Below are positions 1-6,635 of a DNA stretch of 64,000 bases, in pieces. The notes under the pieces are model-generated. The model was not told the DNA's origin and did no database searches. It saw only the letters and a list, made by a program, of their open reading frames with translations. Each line of letters starts with the position of its first letter. Within the stretch, counting starts at the first letter, position 1. The translations under genes and the position numbers were made by a program. The stretch covers positions 10,740,001-10,804,000 of the forward strand of contig NC_021658.1 of NCBI RefSeq assembly GCF_000418325.1, in the 5' to 3' direction. The stretch comes from Sorangium cellulosum So0157-2. Lineage in GTDB: Bacteria > Myxococcota_A > Polyangia > Polyangiales > Polyangiaceae.

Positions 1-83
1 ACGTGGATCGGCTTCCAGCCGCGCTGAGCGCGCCAGGTGCCGTACGTGTGCTTCGTGGTCAGCTCAACGATGTCATCGCTCAT
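1..83 (-). CDS. Class-III aminotransferase, N-terminal fragment (partial)
   Basis: Only the first 27 codons are inside the window; the gene runs off the left edge. The ATG is at 83 with an upstream GAAGG-type ribosome site about six bases away. The visible residues (MSDDIVELTTKHTYGTW, then RAQRGWKPIH) resemble the N-terminus of PLP-dependent class-III aminotransferases, in which a Tyr/Thr-Trp stretch followed by a W-x-P-I segment precedes the first strand. The catalytic lysine region is outside the window, so substrate and family cannot be confirmed. Another enzyme with a similar N-terminus is possible. Confidence 0.45.
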   Translation of the reverse strand, partial: MSDDIVELTTKHTYGTWRAQRGWKPIH

Positions 84-429
84 GGTAGCCTTCGCGGTTC
101 GAGGAGGTGCCCAGCGTAGTGGGTGATCCCGCCCCCCCGCACGCGAATTTCCCGGCGCCGCTCGCCCGCTCCCGCGCGCCTCGCCCCGCGATTCCGCGCG
201 GCGCTTCGCCGCCTCTGCCGCGATGTCCGGACGGCACGAGAGCGCTCACGACATCGCATAACAAGGACATCCGTGATCCGTCCTTGTCGCCTCGCCTGCA
301 CGTCGGCTGTCCTCTCCATCCGCTCCTCTCCTCCGGGGCCGGCGCCCGGCGTCCTCAGCCGCGCCGCGGAATCCTGAGCTGCGGCCGCGGCGTCGCGCGC
401 GCCCGGGCAGCGACCGCCTCGGCGCGGCC

Positions 430-750
430 TCAGCCAGCGGCCCCGCCCTCGGCGCGCGCCACGTCTCGCAGGCGCGCGACGCGGTACTCCAGCCGGGAGA
501 TGACCTCCTCCTTCGTCGCGCCCTCGCCCACATCCATCAGCACCCTCTGGCACATCGCGCACATCTGCAGGAGGTGGGAGCGGAGCTCCTCGGGGGTGCA
601 CGCCCCCTTCCTGAGCTCGTCGAGCCGCCGCGCGAGGCCCTCCTTCTCGCGGCCCGCCTCCGATGGATCGCCGGCCGCCGCCGGATCGTTCCAGCGCGCC
701 GCGCTGGCCTCGCACAGGAAACACGCACCTTCGATGGGCTTCTGCAGCAT
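430..750 (-). CDS. Small hypothetical protein with two CxxC motifs
   Basis: Encodes 106 residues. The ATG at 750 is chosen because a GAGGAGA ribosome site lies just upstream; a longer frame upstream has no such support. CFLC sits near residue 10 and CAMC near residue 65, so four cysteines could bind one metal ion. The middle is charged and probably helical. No signal peptide or membrane segment is visible. I do not recognise the family. It stands alone, tail to tail with the VOC remnant and in the same direction as marR. Confidence 0.7.
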   Translation of the reverse strand: MLQKPIEGACFLCEASAARWNDPAAAGDPSEAGREKEGLARRLDELRKGACTPEELRSHLLQMCAMCQRVLMDVGEGATKEEVISRLEYRVARLRDVARAEGGAAG

Positions 751-1087
751 GGCTCTCCTCGTACAGTAGGTGTGTAAGGACAATCTGGAGCCGCTCGCCC
801 GGATCACAAGCCTGCCCGGCATCTCCGGGCTGGGATCCCGCGCCGAGGGCGGGCGAGCGCGCGGCCATGCCGGTCGGTTGTGCGGCGGGGTGAGCCGCAC
901 GCCGAAGGCGCTCGGCGGCTCCGCGGTGACGCTCCACCTCGACCCGACGTCGACGCGACGTGGAAGCGCGCGGTCGAGGCGGGCGCCACCGTCGAGATGC
1001 GCGCGCTCCTCGACGCGCTGGCCGGCGAGGAGCGCTCCGTCATCATGAGACGCGACCTGCGCATCGCTCGCGATTACCCTGCGAGCT
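751..1087. other. Intergenic stretch holding only the VOC remnant
   Basis: No complete gene is supported here. Apart from the decayed VOC fragment and the upstream region of the CxxC gene, I see no promoter or terminator of note. Confidence 0.5.
884..1020 (+). pseudogene. Decayed VOC/PhnB-like glyoxalase fragment
   Basis: One forward frame (from about 890) reads SRTPKALGGSAVTLHLD; a second frame (from about 948) reads DVDATWKRAVEAGATVEM. Together they match the typical VOC/PhnB order: a 'sP-lgG-s-v-lhL' strand followed by 'DvDa-f-rAv-aGAtv-mp'. The frame changes around 938-948, consistent with a one-base deletion. The start of the domain and the usual 'D.fwGdRyg' segment after it are missing, so this is a remnant, not a working gene. 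The family match is by eye and moderately sure. Confidence 0.45.
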
Positions 1088-1564
1088 TCATTTCTCTCTC
1101 CTCTTCATCGATGGCACGGGCGTGTCGTCGATCTCGAGATTGCCGATCATGTCGGCGAGGACGCGCCTCGTCGTCTCCAGCTCCGCGGCCGGGATGCCCC
1201 GCGTCGCGCGGCGCTCCACCTCGACCACCACGCCCTGGGCCCAGTCGTACTCCGCGCTCTGACGGGTGCAGCGCACGCGGAACGCGCGCGCGTCGCTCTC
1301 GTCGGGGGTCCGCTCGACGAGCCCCTTCTTTTCGAGGCGACCGACGAGGGCCGAGAGCGACGCGGCCGTGATCTGCAGCCGCTCGGCGAGCTCGCGCTGG
1401 GTGAGCCCCACGCGCTCTCCGAGCAGCGCGCCGATCAGGCGGAACTCCGCGAGCGTGACCCCCCGCTCGGCGAGGCGCTCCTGGATCAGCGGCAAGGCGG
1501 TGCGATCCACGCGAGCGATCCGCGCGAGCAGCAGCGTGGTGAAGACGGTCAGCGTGTCGGTCAC
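1088..1564 (-). CDS. MarR-family transcriptional regulator
   Basis: Encodes 158 residues with the MarR winged-helix layout: an N-terminal dimerisation helix, then LTQRELAERLQITAASLSAL as helix-turn-helix, LVGRLEKKGLVER as recognition helix and start of the wing, and DESDARAFRVR as wing. Such proteins are usually dimeric repressors released by small phenolic ligands or oxidation. I chose GTG 1564 over TTG 1570 because a TTGACG box at 1594-1599 and a -10 at 1571-1576 place the transcription start near 1564, implying a leaderless message; neither start has a ribosome site. The 7-bp dyad at 1571-1589 covers the -10, so autorepression is likely. The target gene is unknown; the Nif11 gene is a candidate. 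Confidence 0.85.
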   Translation of the reverse strand: MTDTLTVFTTLLLARIARVDRTALPLIQERLAERGVTLAEFRLIGALLGERVGLTQRELAERLQITAASLSALVGRLEKKGLVERTPDESDARAFRVRCTRQSAEYDWAQGVVVEVERRATRGIPAAELETTRRVLADMIGNLEIDDTPVPSMKRREK

Positions 1565-1570
1565 CCCCAA

Positions 1571-1599
1571 TAGTTAGTAAGGCTAACTAACATCGTCAA
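1571..1599 (-). promoter_or_regulatory. marR promoter with MarR-type operator
   Basis: The perfect inverted repeat TAGTTAG-TAAGG-CTAACTA spans 1571-1589. It lies between a TTGACG -35 (1594-1599, minus strand) and the predicted start of transcription, and it overlaps the weak -10 (TAACTA, 1571-1576; spacer 17). Position and symmetry fit autorepression by MarR. The -10 matches consensus poorly, so the promoter itself is moderately sure; the dyad is plain in the sequence. Confidence 0.65.
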
Positions 1600-1942
1600 G
1601 CAGGATCGCAGGGCCGGCGAGACCCCCGCCGGCCGGAGTGCGCGTCGAGGGGGCCCAGCCCTTTCGCCCGTCGGCCGACACCGGCGCCCCGTCGCGCCGG
1701 AGCGGTCCAGGGAGGAGCTGCTGCGCGAGTTGCGCGAGCGCTCGCGCAACTCGCGCGGCAGCGCGCGCAACAGGCCTGGTGAGGGCCGCCCTGCAACGGC
1801 CATTTCGCGGGCCCGCGGCGCTGGCGCGGGACCTGCTCTGGGGGTGAGCGAGTGAGCGACGGGCGATGGGAGACGACGGACCGCGCGGCACGCCGCCGCC
1901 GCGGCGTCGTGACCCCCAGAGGCCCGAAGGAGGTCTGCGCAC
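1590..1942. other. marR-nif11 intergenic region
   Basis: A 353-base stretch without a convincing gene. It contains the marR -35 box, a 46-bp near-perfect palindrome (1717-1762) and, at its right end, the ribosome site of the Nif11 gene. The Nif11 promoter should lie here but I cannot place it. Confidence 0.5.
1717..1762. repeat. 46-bp near-perfect palindrome
   Basis: Arms 1717-1739 and 1740-1762 are complementary at 22 of 23 positions with no spacer, centred on AGCGCT. There is no T-run on either side, so it is not a standard intrinsic terminator. Possible roles are a very stable hairpin upstream of the Nif11 message or a cruciform site. Confidence 0.8.
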
Positions 1943-2308
1943 ATGGACGGACAACTCGCAGCAACCGGTTTTTCGAGCATGAACCAGGGGATGAGGGCAG
2001 GAGACGCGAAGAGGAGCGACGCGCGCGCGTTTCTGGCGCAGGTCGAGGCGGACGAGCGCCTCGCGGAGAAGATGGCCGAGGCCGACGGGGACATGGCGCG
2101 CATCCTCGCGATCGCCGCCGAGGCGGGCTGCTCGTGCACCGAGCAGGAGCTCGCGAGGGCCTATGAGGAGCACGTGCGCGCGGAGCCCGGCGCCTCGGCC
2201 TACGACTTCGGGTATCCGGTCGTCTATCTGAGCCTCCGCGCGCCGTCGGATCTGAGCCACGCGGCGGTGTACCTGAGCCTCCGCGCCGGCGCCCGGCTGG
2301 CTTCCTGA
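1943..2308 (+). CDS. Nif11-type leader peptide / putative RiPP precursor
   Basis: Encodes 121 residues from ATG 1943, with a near-ideal AAGGAGGT eight bases upstream. Residues 26-78 fit the Nif11 leader domain: DARAFLAQVEADERLAEKM, then an ILAIAAEAG segment and TEQELARAYEEH. Nif11 domains commonly serve as leaders of ribosomally made, modified peptides. After a small-residue stretch near 81-86 the tail has the character of a core: YDFGYP, then the heptad VYLSLRA twice (94-100 and 109-115). Tyrosines in the tail are plausible targets for oxidative crosslinking. A P450 gene starts 32 bases downstream on the same strand, suggesting co-transcription. No protease or transporter is next to it. The leader assignment is fairly sure; the modified product is inference. 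Confidence 0.75.
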   Translation: MDGQLAATGFSSMNQGMRAGDAKRSDARAFLAQVEADERLAEKMAEADGDMARILAIAAEAGCSCTEQELARAYEEHVRAEPGASAYDFGYPVVYLSLRAPSDLSHAAVYLSLRAGARLAS

Positions 2309-2339
2309 ACGACGCTCCGCGCCCTCGGGAGAACTGGCC

Positions 2340-3656
2340 ATGATCCGATCGCCCGGTCCGAAAGGTCACCCGTTGCACGGCTCCTGGCCGGAGTTCCGCG
2401 CGGATCCCCTCGCCTTCCTGCTCGACGGCACGCTGGCGTACGGCGATTTCTTCCGGTTCCGGCTGGGGCTCAAGCAGTGCTTTGCGGTCGCCGATCCGGC
2501 GGCGATCCAGCGGGTGTTCTCCGACCGGGAGGGCTTCACGGACAAGACGCCGCCGCACCGGATGCAGGACGCCTATCCGCGGAGCGTCGCCCGCCTCGAG
2601 GGGAGCGAGCACCTGGAACGCCGGCGGGCGCTCGCGCCGGCGTTCACGCGGGCGGCGCTGCTCGCGCGCGCCGAAGGCGCCCAGCGCGCGGTGCGCGAGG
2701 GGCTCGCGCGGCTGCGCGCCGGCGAGGCGCGGCCGGTGCTGCCGGCGCTCGAGGACGTCGCCCTGCGGAGCGCGGCGATGCTGCTCCTCGGGGACGCGGG
2801 AGAGCGGGTCGTGGAGCACATCGCGGCCGAGCTGCCGCGGGTGGAGGCGTGGCTCGGGCACGCCGCCGACGACGAGGCGGCCTACGATCGGGCCAGGGAG
2901 GCGCTCGCGGCGGCCATCCTGAGGGCGGCGGAGCACCGCAGGGCCGCAGGGAACCCGGGCGCGGTCGATCTGCTCGATCCGCTCCTGCGCGCGGTGGACG
3001 CCGGCCAGATGGACGATCAGGCCTTGATCGACGAGATCGTGATGATGCTGGTGACGCACGTGCCGACGGCCGCGGCGTCGGCGTGGGCGCTTTACGAGCT
3101 CGCCCGGCGCCCTGAGGTACGGAGGGACCTCGAGGAGGAGCTCGACGCCATCGGCGCGCGAGGCGCGGAGGTGGAGCGCGCCCCGCTCCTGTCCGCGGTG
3201 GTGCTGGAGGCGCTGCGGCTGCACCCGCCGGTCTGGGTGCTGGCGCGCGAGGCGCGGAGGGAGTTCCTCCACGGGCCGCACGCGGTGAGCGCCGGCAATG
3301 AGGTGCTCGTGAGCCCCTATGTGATGCAGCGGCTTCCCCAGTACTGGAAGAACCCGGAGTCGTTTCTCCCGGAGCGCTTCGTGCCGGGCTCGCCGTGGCA
3401 CGTGGAGCGCCCGCCTCCGGCGTACATCCCCTTCGGGCTCGGGATGCGCAAGTGCATCGGCGAGCGGACGGCGATCCTGCAGATGAAGCTCATGCTGGCC
3501 GCGCTGGTGAGGGACTTCCGGTTCGAGCTGCCGGCAGGCTACGAGGCGGGCGCCTTCGGCCAGCGGCCGCTCGTGCCGCGGGACGGATTGCCGCTCCTCG
3601 TGGAGCGGCGCAAGCGCGCCGGTCGGCGCGACCGGGATCATGAGGTCGCTCGGTGA
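2340..3656 (+). CDS. Cytochrome P450 with atypical I-helix, beside the Nif11 precursor
   Basis: Encodes 438 residues; ATG 2340 follows GGGAGAA. The P450 fold is shown by EALR (290-293, K-helix), the PERF segment near 344-347 and the heme loop FGLGMRKCIGE with Cys372 as thiolate ligand. The I-helix, normally A/G-G-x-D/E-T-T, reads VTHVPTAA at 238-245, so the acid-alcohol pair used for oxygen activation is replaced by Val-Pro while the next Thr remains. Such loss is seen in P450s with unusual chemistry. No signal or membrane anchor is visible, and electron-transfer partners are not encoded nearby. Its position directly after the Nif11 gene suggests the peptide tail as substrate; this is inference. 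It converges on the second P450. Confidence 0.9.
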   Translation: MIRSPGPKGHPLHGSWPEFRADPLAFLLDGTLAYGDFFRFRLGLKQCFAVADPAAIQRVFSDREGFTDKTPPHRMQDAYPRSVARLEGSEHLERRRALAPAFTRAALLARAEGAQRAVREGLARLRAGEARPVLPALEDVALRSAAMLLLGDAGERVVEHIAAELPRVEAWLGHAADDEAAYDRAREALAAAILRAAEHRRAAGNPGAVDLLDPLLRAVDAGQMDDQALIDEIVMMLVTHVPTAAASAWALYELARRPEVRRDLEEELDAIGARGAEVERAPLLSAVVLEALRLHPPVWVLAREARREFLHGPHAVSAGNEVLVSPYVMQRLPQYWKNPESFLPERFVPGSPWHVERPPPAYIPFGLGMRKCIGERTAILQMKLMLAALVRDFRFELPAGYEAGAFGQRPLVPRDGLPLLVERRKRAGRRDRDHEVAR

Positions 3657-3708
3657 ACGTCGCGGCGCGCGCGGCCCGCGACGCGCAGGGGGCACCGGCG
3701 AGCGGCGC

Positions 3709-5142
3709 TCAGGAGAAGCCCATGGGGCACCTCGCTGCGGGCCCCGACGCGACGCCCTGAAGCGCCGGCTCCGCCTGGCTGCCCTCCGCCGCCGCGCCGC
3801 CGCCCGCCGCCCTGGGCCTCTCCCGCTCGCCCTCCAGGATCATCGCCATGCCCCCGCTCGGCCCCATGGTGAGCCCGCGGCGCACGTGCTGGATGGGCGC
3901 CTGGCTCTCGAGCCGGAGCCGATATCTCCCGAGGATCGTGCCGAGGACGACCTTCATCTCGTACATCGCGAACGCCGCGCCCAGGCACCTGCGGGCGCCG
4001 CCGCCGAAGGCGATGTACTCGAACGGAGAGAACCTCCGCTCGAGGAAGCGGGAGGGGCGAAATCGCTCGGGCGACGGGTAGAGATCCTCGCGGCCGTGCA
4101 GGAGCAGCGGTGAGGCGGCGACGGACTCGCCGGCCGGGATGGTGTAGCGCCCGAGCTGGAAAGGCCTCTTCGCGACGCGGCCGACGTCGACCACCGGCGG
4201 GTGGATGCGCAGCGCCTCCAGACACACCGCCTCCAGGTACGGCAGCGACGCGAGCGCGTCCGGCGCGGGCGACGGGCCGAGCGCGTCGATCTCGGCGAGG
4301 AGGCGCGCGAGCACGGCGGGCTCGCGGTGCAGCCAGTACATCGCCCATCCGAGCGACATGGCCGTCGTCTCGTGGCCCGCGAACAGGAGCGCGCGGAGCT
4401 GATCCGCGATCTCGACGTCGCTCATGCCCCCGCCGTCGTCGTGGCGGGCGCTCATCATCAGGCCCAGGATGTCCTGCGAGGCGTCCCCCGCCGCGCGCCT
4501 CCGCTGGACCTCCTCGACCAGCAGCGCTTCGAGCGCCCTGGCCGCGCGCCGGTTGCGCGCATAAGGGCCGAAGCCGCCGAACTCACGCCGGAGCGCGGGG
4601 AGGACGAAGAAGCTCGGGCTCAGCGAGTCGATGAGCGCGAGCACGGCCTCGCGGGTCCGCCCGACGCGCTCCTCGCCCCTCACGCCGAAGACCACGCGGA
4701 CGATCACGTCGAGCGCGATCGCCTGGGTCGCCGCGAGCATCGAGAACGAGCGCCCCGGGCGCCACCGCGACGCCTCGCCCAGGCTGATGTCCGCGATCGC
4801 CTCGCCATAACCGCGCATCGCGCCGGCGCCGAACGGCGGCCCGAGCAGCTTCCGATCGCGCCGGTGCCGGGCGCCCGTCGTCACGACCACCGAGGTCGTC
4901 CCGAAGACCGGCTCGACCAGCTCGGCGGCCCAGACCCCGAACGTGTCGGGGTCGGCCGTGTAAATCGCGCGGATCGCCTCCGGATCAGCCGTGATGGTCA
5001 GCATCCCGTTCGGAGATTTCACGCGGAACGTCGGGCCGTGCTGGGCGGCGTAGCGCTTGAAGACGGGCTCGGAGGAGATGAATCCAGAGCGGATGTAGTC
5101 CACGAGGCTGAACGACTTCGGGCCGGGCGGCAGAGATCCCAT
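3709..5142 (-). CDS. Cytochrome P450, canonical
   Basis: Encodes 477 residues from ATG 5142 with GGAG upstream. The I-helix AGHETT (255-260), EALR (309-312) and heme loop FGGGARRCLGAA with Cys386 are all intact, in contrast to the neighbouring P450. The start PPGPKSFSL resembles the proline-rich hinge of CYP110-like bacterial enzymes that oxidise fatty acids or terpenes. The last 40 residues are Ala/Gly-rich and look disordered. It lies downstream of thrS on the same strand, separated by two hairpins, and converges on the other P450. Substrate unknown; involvement with the Nif11 peptide is possible but not shown. Confidence 0.92.
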   Translation of the reverse strand: MGSLPPGPKSFSLVDYIRSGFISSEPVFKRYAAQHGPTFRVKSPNGMLTITADPEAIRAIYTADPDTFGVWAAELVEPVFGTTSVVVTTGARHRRDRKLLGPPFGAGAMRGYGEAIADISLGEASRWRPGRSFSMLAATQAIALDVIVRVVFGVRGEERVGRTREAVLALIDSLSPSFFVLPALRREFGGFGPYARNRRAARALEALLVEEVQRRRAAGDASQDILGLMMSARHDDGGGMSDVEIADQLRALLFAGHETTAMSLGWAMYWLHREPAVLARLLAEIDALGPSPAPDALASLPYLEAVCLEALRIHPPVVDVGRVAKRPFQLGRYTIPAGESVAASPLLLHGREDLYPSPERFRPSRFLERRFSPFEYIAFGGGARRCLGAAFAMYEMKVVLGTILGRYRLRLESQAPIQHVRRGLTMGPSGGMAMILEGERERPRAAGGGAAAEGSQAEPALQGVASGPAARCPMGFS

Positions 5143-5171
5143 GGTGCTCCGTGGGTGAGGTGAGGGTCGTG

Positions 5172-5260
5172 GTGCGGATCCCCGGGCCGGGAGAGCAGGG
5201 CTCCGGGGATCCGTACGACACGCGCGCCGGCGTCTGGTTCCGGGAGATCGCCGGCGCGCG
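5172..5260. terminator. Two tandem inverted repeats between thrS and the P450
   Basis: Right after the thrS stop lies a perfect 12-bp inverted repeat (5221-5232 with 5249-5260, 16-base loop). It is followed by a second, 14-bp with one mismatch (5172-5185 with 5203-5216, core CGGATCCCCGG). Neither is followed by a T-run, so this could be a GC-rich Rho-linked termination zone, an RNA-stabilising element or a regulatory site for the P450. Confidence 0.5.
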
Positions 5261-5261
5261 C

Positions 5262-6461
5262 TCAGGCCTGCGGCTCACACCGCCGCATGACCTCGGCGAC
5301 AGCCTCGTCGAGCGGGAGCTCGCGCTGCTGTCCGCCCTCGCGCTCCCGGAGCGCCACGGAGCGGCGCTCGGCCTCGCGCTTGCCCACCACCGCGACCAGG
5401 GGGATCGAGGCGGCGTGCGCGAGGGCGATCTTCCGCGACAGCGTATCGTCGCCCGCGTCGAGGATCGCGCGCACCCCCTTTTGCCGGAGGCGCTCCTGGA
5501 CCTCGTCAGCATAGGCGCGCTGCGCGTCTGTCACCGGCACCACGACGACCTGCTCGGGAGATAGCCAGAGCGGCAGCGCGCCCCGGTAATGTTCGAGCAG
5601 GATGCCGAGGAAGCGCTCCACGCTGCCGAACAGCGCGCGGTGGAGGATCGCTGGTCGCCGGCGCGCGCCCGAAGCGTCGACATAGGTGATGTCGAAGCGC
5701 TCCGGCAGCACGAGATCGAGCTGGATCGTCCCGCATTGCCAGCTCCGCCCGAGCCGGTCGCGCAGCACGAACTCGAGCTTGGGCCCGTAGAAGGCCCCCT
5801 CCCCGGGCTGGAGGCGGTACGCGAGCCCCGCGCTCCGCGCCGCGGCGGACAGCGCCGCCTCCGCCCGGTCCCACACGGCGTCGCTCCCGTAGCGCTCGGC
5901 GGGGCGCGTCGAGAAGCCGACCGCCATGTCGTGGAAGCCGAAGCCCGCATAGAAGTCGCGCAGCGCGCTCGCGAAGCGCACGACCTCGGCCTCGACCTGC
6001 TCCTCGACACAGAAGATGTGGCCGTCGTCCTGCGTGAACTGCCGCAGCCGGAACAGCCCGTGCAGCGTGCCGCTCGGCTCGTCCCTGTGCACCATGCCGA
6101 GCTCGCCGATCCGGAGCGGCAGATCCCGGTACGACGGCGCCATGCGCGCCACGATCTGCATGTGACCCGGGCAGTTCACGGGCTTGATGGCGGCGGCGTG
6201 ATCCTCCTCGGACAGCCGAAACATGTTCGAGGAGAAGTTGTCCCAGTGGCCGCTCGCCTTCCAGATCGCCTGCCGCAGGATCACTGGCGTGCGGACCTCT
6301 CGATAGCTGTCGCGCATCATCTGGCGCCGGACCGCCTCCTCCAGGAGGCGATAGAGCGTGAAGCCGCGCGCGTGCCAGAACACCATGCCAGGCGCCTCCT
6401 CCTGGAGGTGGAACAGATCGAGGCGCTGGCCCAAATAACGATGATCGTCTTCGTCGAGCAT
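5262..6461 (-). CDS. thrS: Threonyl-tRNA synthetase, catalytic and anticodon-binding core only
   Basis: Encodes 399 residues and aligns by eye with the C-terminal two thirds of bacterial ThrRS. It starts at the class-II core (DHRYLGQRLDLFHLQEEAPG), so the TGS and editing domains are absent; full-length enzymes have about 640 residues. Zinc ligands are intact: Cys97 (NCPGH), His148 (QDDGHIFC) and His274 (LHRALFGS). Motif-2 Arg in HRDEPSG and motif 3 ERF are present, and an anticodon-binding domain follows from about residue 300. The residue before NCPGH is Val95, where E. coli has Met. ATG 6461 has GGAG at 6468-6471. Regulated by the Thr attenuator upstream. It charges tRNA-Thr, probably as an auxiliary or stress copy; lack of editing implies Ser mischarging is corrected elsewhere. 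Confidence 0.93.
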   Translation of the reverse strand: MLDEDDHRYLGQRLDLFHLQEEAPGMVFWHARGFTLYRLLEEAVRRQMMRDSYREVRTPVILRQAIWKASGHWDNFSSNMFRLSEEDHAAAIKPVNCPGHMQIVARMAPSYRDLPLRIGELGMVHRDEPSGTLHGLFRLRQFTQDDGHIFCVEEQVEAEVVRFASALRDFYAGFGFHDMAVGFSTRPAERYGSDAVWDRAEAALSAAARSAGLAYRLQPGEGAFYGPKLEFVLRDRLGRSWQCGTIQLDLVLPERFDITYVDASGARRRPAILHRALFGSVERFLGILLEHYRGALPLWLSPEQVVVVPVTDAQRAYADEVQERLRQKGVRAILDAGDDTLSRKIALAHAASIPLVAVVGKREAERRSVALREREGGQQRELPLDEAVAEVMRRCEPQA

Positions 6462-6467
6462 GTCAGT

Positions 6468-6497
6468 CTCCGTCGGCGGTGGCCGGGCCAGACGGAG
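6468..6497 (-). promoter_or_regulatory. Hairpin enclosing the thrS ribosome-binding site
   Basis: On the minus strand CTCCGTC (6491-6497) is perfectly complementary to GACGGAG (6468-6474), which contains the GGAG ribosome site of thrS. The loop is GC-rich and has its own GGCC pairing. In the folded form thrS translation would be masked. It may be a second control layer after the attenuator. Confidence 0.45.
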
Positions 6498-6502
6498 CGC
6501 TG

Positions 6503-6537
6503 AAAAGCGACGTGCCCCGTCCGGAGTCCGGCGGGGC
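6503..6537 (-). terminator. Attenuator terminator hairpin of the thrS leader
   Basis: The minus-strand hairpin at 6514-6537 pairs GCCCCGCCGG with CCGGACGGGGC (one bulge, three-base loop) and is followed seven bases later by TTTT (6503-6506). The T-run is weak. Its 5' arm contains CCCGCCGG (6528-6535), which is also perfectly complementary to CCGGCGGG (6585-6592) inside the leader peptide gene, giving an alternative anti-terminator. Confidence 0.65.
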
Positions 6538-6560
6538 TTGGTGTCTCGTGGATCGTCAGC

Positions 6561-6635
6561 TCATCGCATGCACACGAGAACCATCCCGCCGGTGCGGGTA
6601 GTGGTCGTCGTGGTCGCGGTGAGGTGGGAGCTCAC
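6561..6635 (-). CDS. Threonine-rich leader peptide of thrS
   Basis: A 24-codon frame from GTG 6635 to TGA 6561 encodes VSSHLTATTTTTTRTGG followed by MVLVCMR. Eight of 24 residues are Thr, six of them consecutive. This is the expected design of a control codon run in ribosome-mediated attenuation: when charged tRNA-Thr is scarce the ribosome stalls on the run. Stalling would cover the pause-hairpin arm at 6594-6598, freeing 6585-6592 to form the anti-terminator with 6528-6535. The promoter places the start of transcription on or next to the GTG, so translation is probably leaderless. The peptide itself likely has no other function. Confidence 0.8.
   Translation of the reverse strand: MSSHLTATTTTTTRTGGMVLVCMR
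6585..6598 (-). promoter_or_regulatory. Pause hairpin in the thrS leader
   Basis: CCCGC (6594-6598) pairs with GCGGG (6585-6589) around the loop ACCG. It lies at the end of the Thr codon run. Formation of this hairpin leaves the terminator free to fold, and ribosome stalling on the Thr codons prevents it. Confidence 0.55.
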
